From: Pseudoxanthomonas wuyuanensis
Lineage (GTDB): Bacteria > Pseudomonadota > Gammaproteobacteria > Xanthomonadales > Xanthomonadaceae
NCBI RefSeq assembly: GCF_900215535.1
Contig: NZ_OCND01000003.1
Span: 1-64,000 of the forward strand
Direction: 5' to 3'
DNA: 64,000 nt
Both the position numbers and the translations under genes were made by a program. Shown here piece by piece: positions 40,153 to 48,736 of the stretch. Position 1 is the stretch's first letter, and every line of letters starts with the position of its first letter. Below the pieces are notes generated by a model that was given only the letters and a program-made list of their open reading frames with translations, had not been told where the DNA came from and made no database searches.

Positions 40153-42885
40153 CTATTGCTTGTCCAGTAGTCCCCGCCACTCACGCATCTGCTCATCATC
40201 CTCTGCGCCCAGATCGGTGAGTGCCGAAATCGCCGCCGCCAATAGCGGACGGCCTTCCTGCTGCCGCCCGGATTGCATCAATATCCGGCCGCGCAGCGCC
40301 TGTAGACGGTGTTCCCAACCGGGCGTGGAATCGCCAGCCGTCAACGCAGGCACGCTGAGGCCGTCGACCATCTCCAACGCCTCGGCGTGGCGGCCCTGGT
40401 CGGCCAGCTGATTGGCCAACGCGTAACGGAAACTGTGCGCCGCCACGTTGTCTTCGCCGAAGTGGCGGCGCAGGCCGCTCTCGGCCTGGCGCAGGTAGGC
40501 CAGTCCGGCCTCGCGGTCGCCGCAATCGTATTCCTTGAAGCCCAGGTTGCCGGTTTCGATCAGTGTGGCCTGACGCTCCTCGCCATACCGGTGCGCCACG
40601 CGCTCGCGCACGGTGCGTGCAATCGGAAGCGCCTTGGCGCAGGCGCCGGCATAGTCATGGATGCTGGCCACCAGCGACAGCTGTACCAGGGTGGTGTAAT
40701 CGTCCGGACCGAGGATGCGTTCGGTCGTGGCGGCCGCGGTTTGCGCTATCGGCAGCGCTTCGGCGTAGCGGCCCAGGCTGCGCAGCGCTCGCGCCAGCAT
40801 TACCCGGTAGCCGGCCGTGGTCGACTCGCCTATGCGGCTGGCGTCCAACAGCGGATCGGCCAGGAGCGCGCGCAGCAGCGGCACGGCTTCCTCGGCCTTG
40901 CCCGAGCGCAGCAAGGCATCGGCAATGTTGGAGCGGATCAGCGCGGCCATTGATGCGTCGTCCGGTCTCAGCTTGCGTTGCAATGCGTCCGCGCGTCGGT
41001 GCGCGGCCAGCGAGGGTTCGATCTGCAACTGCTGGAAATGCAGCTGACCGCGTGCGATCGCCGCATACAACGCCAGCGGATTTTCGCTCCGCAGGCGCGT
41101 GCTGCCCGCCAGACGGTCGGCCTCCCGCAATTGGCGTTCGGCTTCAGCGAAGGCCTCGGACGTACCGGCATAGGCCAACGTCCGCACCAGACCGTAGCGC
41201 GTGATCAGGGTGAGTTCGTCGTCGACGCCGAAGGCCCGGCCGTAATCCTGCACCGCGTTGCGCAGATGCCCGGCGGCGCGTTCGCGATCGCCCAACGTGC
41301 GCCAGGCATCGCCCAACGCAGCGTGGATGCCGCCGCGCACGGCGGGATCGCCGTCGAAGCGTGTGGTCAACGGAGTTCCGGCGTGCTCCAGCATCTGCCG
41401 TACCGTGGGGTCGCGTTCGAATCCTGCACCGCCGGGACTGAGCGCGCCGATCAGATCGTCGCTTAGGAAGCGCACCACCGCTTCCGCGCGGGCCGCCTGC
41501 ATCGCCGCGCTCCTGCGTTGTTGCTCGCTGCGGTACCAGAACAGCGAACTGGCGATCAGACCGGCGCTCAGCATGGCGATAGTGGCGATCACCCACGGCC
41601 TGCGCGCACGGGTCTGTTCCAGCGTGCGTTGCGCCGCATGCGCGGCCAGCGCGGTGGCCTGTTGCCGTTCGGCCAGGGCGCGGCGCTGCGGCAACGCCGA
41701 CAGCCGCTCCATCAGCTCCGCCACGCTGCCCAGGCGTTGCGCCGGATCGCCGTCGGTGGCGCGGCGAATGTCCTCGACCAGCAGCGCATCGTCGATGTCG
41801 CGTTCCCAGCCCGGAGCCATCGGGCGCCGAAGGTCGCCAACCAGCCACTGGTAGAGCAGCACGCCCAGCGCATACAGGTCGCTGCGCACGGTGGCGGCCT
41901 GGCCGGCGATCAGTTCCGGTGCCAGGTAAAGCGGCGTCCCGGAGCCGTTGCTGGCAGTGGTGACCGTCAAACCCATGCCGGTGATGCCCAACTCGGCCAG
42001 CCGCTCGGGTTGCAGCAGGCGGCTGTTGCCGAAATCGGTCAGGCAAGGCTGCCAGCGAGCCTCCCGGCGCGCGCGCACCAGCACGTTGGCGGGCTTGATG
42101 TCCTTGTGCAGCACGCCGACGCTGTGCGCGGCATCCACGGCGGCAGCGATCTGCAGGAAGAACGCCAGTCTGCGCTCGCGGTCCCATTCCGCGAGCGCGC
42201 CTTGCGATGCCGCCCATTCGGGCAGGGACTCGCCGCCGTACTCGCATTCCAGGAAGAACGGTTCGGTCTCGAAGTTCCAGTCCAGCACCCGGACGAAATC
42301 GTCGCGCTCGCCCAGGGTGTCGCGCAGCACCCGCATCAGCGTGGCTTCGCGCTTGATCGCCGCCAGCCGTTCGCCGCCGAGGCTGAACTTGAACACGCGC
42401 GCGTCGCGGCTGCGCGGTTGCCGCGCCAGCCAGACTTCGCTGCCCAGGGTGCGGCCCAACGGCCGTTCCAGCAGGAAATGCTCGCGGCCGGGTACCGGCT
42501 GGCCGGCCACGAAACTCAGCGCAGTGCCCAGGCGCTGACCCTGCGCCACGCGCTCGACCGGCCCGTCCATCCGGTAGCCGATGCGCGGCACGGTGACGAT
42601 GCGGTCCTCGCCGGCGGCGTCCAGCATCTTGCGCAGCTTGCCGATCGCGGTGGCCAGAACATGGTCGACGGTGATGCGGCCGGCCCAGACCTGCTCGAAC
42701 AGTTCTTCCTTGGTCACCACCTCGCCGACATGGCGCAGCAGGACCGACAGCACCTGCAGCGGCTTGTGCTCCATATCCACCGCCAGGCCGGCCACGCGCA
42801 GTTCATGGCGGCTCTCGTCGAACTCGACAGCGCCGAAGCGCCACCGGTAGAGCCTGGCATCGGGCGAAGGCTGGGAGGACGGCAT
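40153..42885 (-). CDS. Winged-helix DNA-binding/Ser-Thr kinase/transmembrane/TPR fusion protein
   Basis: A 910-residue protein. Residues ~12-105 form an OmpR/PhoB-type winged helix (HVGEVVTKEELFEQVWAGRI; GEDRIVTVPRIGYRM). The kinase domain (~130-400) has VFKFSL (Lys), catalytic HKDIKPANVL (~260), DFGNS (~282) and APEL. One transmembrane helix (~429-449) is followed by ~450 residues of TPR-like repeats, predicted outside the cytoplasm. The HRD motif is HKD, but the Asp is present, so the kinase may be active. The layout resembles CadC/ToxR one-component sensors with a kinase inserted. Divergent from the OmpA/lipoprotein operon. Confidence 0.88.
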   Translation of the reverse strand: MPSSQPSPDARLYRWRFGAVEFDESRHELRVAGLAVDMEHKPLQVLSVLLRHVGEVVTKEELFEQVWAGRITVDHVLATAIGKLRKMLDAAGEDRIVTVPRIGYRMDGPVERVAQGQRLGTALSFVAGQPVPGREHFLLERPLGRTLGSEVWLARQPRSRDARVFKFSLGGERLAAIKREATLMRVLRDTLGERDDFVRVLDWNFETEPFFLECEYGGESLPEWAASQGALAEWDRERRLAFFLQIAAAVDAAHSVGVLHKDIKPANVLVRARREARWQPCLTDFGNSRLLQPERLAELGITGMGLTVTTASNGSGTPLYLAPELIAGQAATVRSDLYALGVLLYQWLVGDLRRPMAPGWERDIDDALLVEDIRRATDGDPAQRLGSVAELMERLSALPQRRALAERQQATALAAHAAQRTLEQTRARRPWVIATIAMLSAGLIASSLFWYRSEQQRRSAAMQAARAEAVVRFLSDDLIGALSPGGAGFERDPTVRQMLEHAGTPLTTRFDGDPAVRGGIHAALGDAWRTLGDRERAAGHLRNAVQDYGRAFGVDDELTLITRYGLVRTLAYAGTSEAFAEAERQLREADRLAGSTRLRSENPLALYAAIARGQLHFQQLQIEPSLAAHRRADALQRKLRPDDASMAALIRSNIADALLRSGKAEEAVPLLRALLADPLLDASRIGESTTAGYRVMLARALRSLGRYAEALPIAQTAAATTERILGPDDYTTLVQLSLVASIHDYAGACAKALPIARTVRERVAHRYGEERQATLIETGNLGFKEYDCGDREAGLAYLRQAESGLRRHFGEDNVAAHSFRYALANQLADQGRHAEALEMVDGLSVPALTAGDSTPGWEHRLQALRGRILMQSGRQQEGRPLLAAAISALTDLGAEDDEQMREWRGLLDKQ

Positions 42886-43064
42886 GCGGCCGATGATAGC
42901 GCCTGTTGCGCAGGCTCCGGCTGCGATGCCGGGCCCGGCTGGACGCGCTTGAAGGTTTCTTGAAAAGCGGGTGAGGACACCTGCGCCCGTCGCCTGCAGC
43001 ATCCGCCGTGTGCCACCGGATACGCACGCGGTGGCTTTCAGGGTTCATCACGCGGAGAAAGACG

Positions 43065-43961
43065 ATGGCAATGGACGTGATACGGCGGCCAAACGGCACG
43101 TGGCGGCTGCCGGCCGCGCTGATGGTACTGGCCCTGCTTGCGGAGCCGGCGATGCCTGCCGCGGCGCAGTCGCCGCCGAGCCGCAGCGTACTGGGACCGT
43201 GGGTGGGCACCTACGTCTGCGCGCAGGGCCTGACCGGTCTGACCCTGAGCATCACCGAGGCCACGCCAACCCAGGCGCGTGCGCTGTTCCACTTCTACGC
43301 CGACCCACGCAATCCGCGCGTGCCGACCGGCTGCTTCACCATGAGCGGCACCTACGAACCGTCCACTGGGCGCCTGCAACTGAAGGGTGGGGACTGGCTG
43401 CTGAGGCCCGCCGGATATCACGTGGTGTCCTTCGACGGCCATGTCGATGCCGCGGGCCGCCGCTTCACCGGCAAGGTTGGCGGCGCGTCGGCCTGCAAGC
43501 AGTTCGACCTGGCCCGTACAGCCCCGCCATCCCCGCCGCCAGCGGCCTGCGCGGTCGCCATGCCGGTGGTGCAGGCCGACCTGCAGGACGCTGGCCGCAT
43601 TGGCGATGCGCTGGCCGGGCAGGGGCGCGTCGATCTCAACATCCTGTTCGATTTCGCCCAGGCGACGATCCGAGCCGACAGCCTGCCGCAGCTGGACGAA
43701 CTGGGCCGCACCCTGCTGGCGCCGCCGTTGGCCGCGCGCCGCATCGGCATCCACGGGCACACCGACGCGGTCGGCAGTGTCGATGCCAACCTGCGCTTGT
43801 CGCGGCAGCGCGCCGCGGCGGTCGCCGACTATCTGGCGCGCACGTTCGGCATATCGCCTCAGCGTCTGGAGGTACAGGGACACGGCGAAAGCCGGCTCAA
43901 GCAGCCGCGCGCTCCAGAGGCCGAAGCCAATCGGCGCGTGGAGATCGTGGTGCTGGATTGA
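43065..43961 (+). CDS. OmpA-domain envelope protein
   Basis: A 298-residue protein with a signal peptide (LPAALMVLALLAEPAMPAAA) and an unknown N-terminal domain (~40-150: LGPWVGTYVCAQGLTGLTLS) that looks like a small beta barrel with Cys pairs. The OmpA/MotB peptidoglycan-binding domain follows (~185-298): DLNILFDFAQATIRADSLPQ, IGIHGHTDAVGSVDANLRLS, RQRAAAVADYL, EANRRVEIVVLD. It should anchor to the cell wall. First gene of the operon divergent from the kinase. Confidence 0.87.
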   Translation: MAMDVIRRPNGTWRLPAALMVLALLAEPAMPAAAQSPPSRSVLGPWVGTYVCAQGLTGLTLSITEATPTQARALFHFYADPRNPRVPTGCFTMSGTYEPSTGRLQLKGGDWLLRPAGYHVVSFDGHVDAAGRRFTGKVGGASACKQFDLARTAPPSPPPAACAVAMPVVQADLQDAGRIGDALAGQGRVDLNILFDFAQATIRADSLPQLDELGRTLLAPPLAARRIGIHGHTDAVGSVDANLRLSRQRAAAVADYLARTFGISPQRLEVQGHGESRLKQPRAPEAEANRRVEIVVLD

Positions 43962-44019
43962 ATCGCCGGACCGCCGCGTCCGCGCGACACGCGGTCCGGC
44001 CCCACTTGCGGAGAGAACG

Positions 44020-44973
44020 ATGCGAACCAAAACGACCAATACGATGCTGGCCTTGTCCGTCCTGCTGCTATCGGCGTGCGGAAAAGGCCCGGAACTGGCC
44101 GACGGCGAGAAGAAGATAGGCGTGCCGGTCGACGAACTGGAAGAAGCGGCGGTCGCCGCAACCGCGGCAGCGGCCCCGTTGCGATGCCCGCCCAAGGTGC
44201 GCAAGGGCCTGAACGGGCCCGACATCATGGCCCTGCGGCTAGGCATGACGCTGGAAGAAGCGCTTGCCACCGCACGCTGCGGGCTGGGCGAGGACGCCGT
44301 GGTCACCGAGGAGAAGCGCTGGCTGGACCGCATCGACACCCATGGCATCGAGCTGGGTACCCAGTTCTTCACGGTGGAGAAGGGCAGCTACCGGCCATGC
44401 AATTACGCGCGCGAATGGCAGGAGTGCCGCGGCAAGTTCAAGTGGGAGCATGTGGACGAGGTCGTCAGCGTGGCCACGCCGGGGGGGCCCGGCAAGGAGA
44501 CGGCAGCGGTGATCTGGCGCACGCAGAATTTCCGCGACGGACAGATGCCGCCGGTGGACGCAGCATTGGAGGCCCTTATCGGCAAGTACGGCCAACCGCA
44601 GATCCGCGAAAATTCCGATGCGCAGCGTGGCTATTCGGCCGGCTATCGCGATCTGCAATGGGTCTACGACCGCGCCGGCAATCCACTTAGCAAGGCCAAT
44701 CCGCTGTTCGATCAGTGCCGGGGAGCGGTACATGCGCACAGCGGCGACAAGCGCGCGCGCTGGCGCGAAGGATGCGGTCTGAACATCGCCGCCCGGGTGT
44801 CGATGAGCGGCAAGAATCCGGGCCTGGCGATGGAGCTCACCACTGTGATGGTGCAGCAGAGCGACCTGTACGCGCAGGTGGAGGCCATGCGTTCGGACCT
44901 GCAGCGGGTCGGGCAGGCGCGCCGCGAAGAGGAAATCAAGGAGGCCGGCGATGCCAGCGATGTACGCCTTTGA
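44020..44973 (+). CDS. Lipoprotein of unknown function
   Basis: A 317-residue protein beginning MRTKTTNTMLALSVLLLSAC, a clear lipobox (LLSAC). The mature part has several Cys residues and no recognised domain (ALRLGMTLEEALATARCG resembles short repeats in other xanthomonad envelope proteins). ATG 44020 has GGAGAGAA upstream. It overlaps the next gene by 23 bases. Confidence 0.75.
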   Translation: MRTKTTNTMLALSVLLLSACGKGPELADGEKKIGVPVDELEEAAVAATAAAAPLRCPPKVRKGLNGPDIMALRLGMTLEEALATARCGLGEDAVVTEEKRWLDRIDTHGIELGTQFFTVEKGSYRPCNYAREWQECRGKFKWEHVDEVVSVATPGGPGKETAAVIWRTQNFRDGQMPPVDAALEALIGKYGQPQIRENSDAQRGYSAGYRDLQWVYDRAGNPLSKANPLFDQCRGAVHAHSGDKRARWREGCGLNIAARVSMSGKNPGLAMELTTVMVQQSDLYAQVEAMRSDLQRVGQARREEEIKEAGDASDVRL

Positions 44974-45766
44974 CGCATGCCTGCGGACCTGCCTGTTGAC
45001 AGCGCTGACCGCGATGATCGCCGCCTGCGGCGCGGAGGGTGGCGGCGGCGAAACGCCGCCGACCGCTACAGGGACAGCAACTCCGGCCGGCGTCGCGCCC
45101 GTATCCAAATCCGTATCCGCGTCCAACGCCAAACTGGCGCCCGCTGCCGGCACGGACCGGTTCGGCCAACGCCAGCTCGACCACCCCGACGACCTGCAGA
45201 TGCTGATGCTGGCGTACCGGCTGGAAGGACGACAGCCGCCGATTGCGGAATGGGCAGCTGCACAGTCGCGTGTCGTCCACGCCAACGAGTTCGAACGATC
45301 CGCGCTGCTTGAAGCGGAACGGCAGCGCCTGCAGGGAATCTACGACAGCACGGCCGACGTGGGCCGCCTGCGCCTGAACGTCAGGGCGCGATTCGGCGAA
45401 TACGACGCAACCCGCGGCGGGTACTACCTGGACGCCTTCATGCCAGGCAGCGTATTCAACTTCAATGCCCGTCCCGCCCCGCATCCTGTTGTGCAGGAAC
45501 GGGTCGACCTGCAGGTCGACAATTCCGAAGAGATCAACTTCTGGCCGCTGGATGTCGCCGCGGCGCAGGACGCGCTGCAACGCACTGGTGGCATGCGCAA
45601 CGTCACCCTGGACAGCCGCTTCCGCATCACCGGCATCAGCCGTCGTAGCGGCGGCGCAGTGCTCAGCGCGCGGTTGCTGGGCTACACGATCGGCAGCGAA
45701 CGCTATGGGCGTCCCGTTACCTTGGGCGTACGCCAATTCGACGGTTCAGCACAAGGAGAGAACTGA
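44951..45766 (+). CDS. DUF4852-like lipoprotein
   Basis: A 271-residue protein with N-terminal hydrophobic segment and lipobox (LTAMIAACGA), a low-complexity Thr/Ala/Ser linker, then ~180 residues resembling DUF4852 (LLEAERQRLQGIYDSTADVG; ARFGEYDATRGGYYLDAF). It starts inside the previous gene with AAGGAGG upstream, so translation is coupled. Function unknown. Confidence 0.72.
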   Translation: MPAMYAFDACLRTCLLTALTAMIAACGAEGGGGETPPTATGTATPAGVAPVSKSVSASNAKLAPAAGTDRFGQRQLDHPDDLQMLMLAYRLEGRQPPIAEWAAAQSRVVHANEFERSALLEAERQRLQGIYDSTADVGRLRLNVRARFGEYDATRGGYYLDAFMPGSVFNFNARPAPHPVVQERVDLQVDNSEEINFWPLDVAAAQDALQRTGGMRNVTLDSRFRITGISRRSGGAVLSARLLGYTIGSERYGRPVTLGVRQFDGSAQGEN

Positions 45767-45767
45767 A

Positions 45768-46079
45768 ATGGCGAGTACAACCGGAGTGGGCGCGTTGTGC
45801 CTGCTGGTCATGCTGCTCTCGGCCTGCGGGAACGGCCTGCGTGGCACCTACGAAGACGAGATGGAACTGACCCGCCTGCGCTTTGACGGCAGGGGTAAGG
45901 TCGTGCAGTCCTCGGATATAGGCGGAATCGAACTGCAGATGCGCTACGAGATGGATGGCGACCGCATCCGCCTGATCAATCCCCAGGCCGAGGGCGCCGT
46001 ACTGATCCTGACCAGGATCGACGACGATACCCTGTCCGGCCCGATGGGCATCACCTTGAAACGTGTCAGCGACCCCTGA
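45768..46079 (+). CDS. Small lipoprotein
   Basis: A 103-residue protein, MASTTGVGALCLLVMLLSAC followed by GNGLRGTYEDEM; the LLSAC lipobox is intact. The mature domain is mostly beta (LTRLRFDGRGKVVQSSDIGG) and recalls small lipocalin-like lipoproteins. AAGGAGAG precedes the ATG. Last gene of the operon starting at 43065. Confidence 0.75.
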   Translation: MASTTGVGALCLLVMLLSACGNGLRGTYEDEMELTRLRFDGRGKVVQSSDIGGIELQMRYEMDGDRIRLINPQAEGAVLILTRIDDDTLSGPMGITLKRVSDP

Positions 46080-46358
46080 CGTCCGCGGATAGCTCGCGCC
46101 CAATCGGCCTAAATGCACAGCGGTGTACCCCTGGCCAGGCGTTTCTTCATCTGCCGCAAGATCCCGCTATCATCATGCGGGACCAGAAATGCTGGTAGCC
46201 GGATTCCTGCATGATGGACTGCCAATGAAGAAGGGCGATGGTCCATGGGCAGCGCGAACCGGATCCTTCGTCAATGCCGAAGGTGCCGATCTTTTCTATC
46301 GCAGCTATCGCGCTGCCAATGGCGATCCGGCTGCAGGACCACATTTTTCATCAGGGAA

Positions 46359-46976
46359 ATGGCCATCGTGAAGAAGATCGATCTGAAGAAGGAGCTCAAG
46401 CAGCTCTACCGCCCTTCCGCCAAGGAAGTGGTGCAGGTTGATGTTCCGGCCTTCCGGTTCCTGATGGTCGACGGAAAAGGCGACCCGAACGCTTCGCTGG
46501 CGTATGCGCAGGCGGTGGAGGCCCTGTTCTCGGTGTCCTACACGGCCAAGTTCATGCTCAAGAAAGGGCCTGCGCAGATCGACTATGCGGTCATGCCGCT
46601 CGAAGGGCTCTGGTGGGCGGACGACTTGTCGGCCTTCGTCGCCGACGACAGGGCCAACTGGAAATGGACGATGATGATCATGCAGCCGCACTTCGTGGCA
46701 ACGGAAGTCATCGATGCGGCGATTGCGGCGGTCAGAAGCAGGAAGCCGCTGCCCGGCCTCGACAGGCTGCGCCTTGAGGAGTTCTCCGAAGGCCGCTGCG
46801 CCCAGGTGCTGCATGTTGGCCCGTTCACCGAAGAGGGGCCGACAATCGAGCGCCTGCATGCGTTCATCAATGCGCGCTCCGGCCTGGCCGGAAAGCACCA
46901 TGAGATCTATCTGAGCGACATTCGGCGCGCGGATCCGGCGAAATGGAAAACGATCATTCGCCAGCCGATGCAATGA
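46359..46976 (+). CDS. GyrI-like small-molecule-binding domain protein
   Basis: A 205-residue protein of the GyrI-like superfamily: FRFLMVDGKGDPNASLAYAQ near the N-terminus, YAVMPLEGLWW, and a C-terminal RCAQVLHVGPFTEEGPTIER then LHAFINA. Such domains bind ligands or hydrolyse cyclopropane-type compounds, and some bind gyrase. ATG 46359 has AGGGA upstream. It lies 139 bp upstream of ku; a functional link is not proven. The 280 bp before it hold only a poor frame and a weak TCCCGC/GCGGGA repeat. Confidence 0.78.
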   Translation: MAIVKKIDLKKELKQLYRPSAKEVVQVDVPAFRFLMVDGKGDPNASLAYAQAVEALFSVSYTAKFMLKKGPAQIDYAVMPLEGLWWADDLSAFVADDRANWKWTMMIMQPHFVATEVIDAAIAAVRSRKPLPGLDRLRLEEFSEGRCAQVLHVGPFTEEGPTIERLHAFINARSGLAGKHHEIYLSDIRRADPAKWKTIIRQPMQ

Positions 46977-47115
46977 CCGCCAACCGCCGCCGGAAGCGGG
47001 CGGACGGCCGGTGCCGCCGGTGCGCATTCGACGGGGCAACGGGCGCTGCGATTCTTCACGTCGACTTTCCTTGCGGCGGTGAGAATGGCCCGTACGAACG
47101 CACCGGGATCCTCTC

Positions 47116-48027
47116 ATGGCTCGCCCCATCTGGACGGGAACACTTTCCTTCGGACTGCTGAACATCCCCGTTTCGCTGATGTCCGGCGAACGCAAGGTGG
47201 ACATCAGCTTCCGCATGCTGGATTCGCGCGACAGGAAGCCGATACGTTTCGAACGGGTCAATGCCGAAACCGGAGAGGAGGTCCCGTGGAAGGAAATCGT
47301 CAAGGCCTTCGAGTACGACAAGGGCAGCTATGTGGTGGTGGAGAAGGAGGACATCGCCTCCGCCGCGCCGCAGACGCATGAATCGGTGGACGTGGAGGCC
47401 TTTGTCGACCGCGACGAGATCGGTGTGCGCTTCTACGAGAAGCCCTACATCCTGGTGCCGGGCAAGAAGGCGGAAAAAGGCTATGTCCTGCTGCGCGAGA
47501 CGCTCAAGAGCACCGGCAAGGTGGGCGTGGCGCGGGTGGTGATTCGCACGCGCGAATACCTGTGCGCGGTGATTCCCGAGGGCGACGCGCTGGTGCTGAT
47601 GCTGCTGCGCTATCCGCAGGAACTGGTGGCGCCGGACGAGTACAAACTGCCGACCGGCAAGACGGGCGACTACCGCATCGCCGCCAAGGAAACCGAGATG
47701 GCCAAGAGCCTGATCGATTCGATGTCGGCGCGGTGGAACCCGGACGACTACCAGGACGAGTTCCGCAAGCGGCTGGAGGCGATCATCAAAAAGCGCGTCA
47801 AGGCCAAGGGCGCCACCACCAGGATCGCCAGCGAGGAACCCCCCGAGCACGAGGACGCCGCCACCAACGTGGTCGATTTCATGGCGCTGCTGCAGAAGAG
47901 CCTGGACAGCAAGAAGCGCACGCCGGCGAAGAAGAGCGCTACGCGCAAGGCGCCGGCCAAGAAGGCCGCGCGCAAGGCCGCGAAGAAGGTCCTGGGCAAG
48001 CGCGCCCGCAAGAGCGCTTCGCGCTGA
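47116..48027 (+). CDS. ku: Ku homodimer, non-homologous end-joining
   Basis: A 303-residue bacterial Ku: WTGTLSFGLLNIPVSLMSGE, SFRMLDSRDRKPIRFERVNA, then the core with KTGDYRIAAKETEMAKSLID. It binds DNA ends as a ring homodimer and recruits LigD. The C-terminal ~40 residues are Lys/Arg/Ala-rich (KKRTPAKKSATRKAPAKKAA), an extended basic tail that adds non-specific DNA binding in many bacterial Ku proteins. Same strand as, and just ahead of, the 48044 gene and ligD. Confidence 0.95.
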   Translation: MARPIWTGTLSFGLLNIPVSLMSGERKVDISFRMLDSRDRKPIRFERVNAETGEEVPWKEIVKAFEYDKGSYVVVEKEDIASAAPQTHESVDVEAFVDRDEIGVRFYEKPYILVPGKKAEKGYVLLRETLKSTGKVGVARVVIRTREYLCAVIPEGDALVLMLLRYPQELVAPDEYKLPTGKTGDYRIAAKETEMAKSLIDSMSARWNPDDYQDEFRKRLEAIIKKRVKAKGATTRIASEEPPEHEDAATNVVDFMALLQKSLDSKKRTPAKKSATRKAPAKKAARKAAKKVLGKRARKSASR

Positions 48028-48043
48028 TCGCGGAAGCCGGCCG

Positions 48044-48697
48044 GTGAGCGGGCGCCGCATCGTGCCGCTGGACGGGGTCGGCACCGGCGCGGGCGGACGC
48101 GCGTTCCTGTATGTGTTTCCCTGCGCGTACGAGGATTTCGCCAAGCTGGGCATGTCCACCGACCCGTTGGCCCGGTTGCATGCGTTCTCGTCGCGCTACT
48201 ACGAGTTTTTCGATCTGCAACGCGGCTGGCTGGTGGAGGCCGAATCCGTTGGCGAGGCGCGGCAATGGGAGACCCGATGGAAGCGGCAGCTGCGCGATCA
48301 TGCCGCGCCCGCCCCGTTGCTGGTGCCGGCGCGGGCGGCAGGGCATACCGAATGGCTGCGCGGCGCGCAGCCGGCGCTGGAGGCGGCCCGTGCGCAGTTT
48401 GCGGCGCAGGGATTCGTGGTCCATGCGCCGCTCTCTGCCTGGGTGCGCCAGCGCCTGGCCGAACGGCGCGAGCGGCTGGACGCGGGCGAACAGGCGGCTG
48501 TGGCGCGGTTCGGGCCCATCGATGCGTGGGGATGGCCCGCGCCCGGTACGCCGCTGGCGGCGCTGCGCGACGCGCTGGATGCGTATGCCGAACTGGACAT
48601 TGCGCTGGAGGGCGCCATTTCGCCCGCGTTGCGGGACTGGCACCTGCGCAGCGGCCTGTCGGTCCGGCTCATGCAGTCCGTTTGCACGCCGCGTTGA
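48044..48697 (+). CDS. GIY-YIG-like (T5orf172/Mug113-type) protein between ku and ligD
   Basis: A 217-residue protein. Residues ~18-80 (FLYVFPCAYEDFAKLGMSTD, then PLARLHAFSSRYYEFFDLQR) fit the T5orf172 version of the GIY-YIG fold: LYVF in place of GIY, KLGMS in place of YIG, Arg in PLARL, and a later helix with Glu (VGEARQWETRWKRQL). The C-terminal ~130 residues are helical and unassigned. Whether it is an active nuclease is unclear because the first Tyr pair is altered. GTG 48044 lies 17 bp after ku and ligD starts 40 bp after its stop, so it is in the end-joining operon. Confidence 0.7.
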   Translation: MSGRRIVPLDGVGTGAGGRAFLYVFPCAYEDFAKLGMSTDPLARLHAFSSRYYEFFDLQRGWLVEAESVGEARQWETRWKRQLRDHAAPAPLLVPARAAGHTEWLRGAQPALEAARAQFAAQGFVVHAPLSAWVRQRLAERRERLDAGEQAAVARFGPIDAWGWPAPGTPLAALRDALDAYAELDIALEGAISPALRDWHLRSGLSVRLMQSVCTPR

Positions 48698-48736
48698 CGC
48701 GGCCGATCGCATAACGGAGCTCCCGAGGAGACGGCG

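Noticed and set aside
46123-46371. An 82-codon frame upstream of the GyrI-like gene
   Set aside because: No ribosome-binding site, no similarity, and it overlaps the start of the GyrI-like gene.
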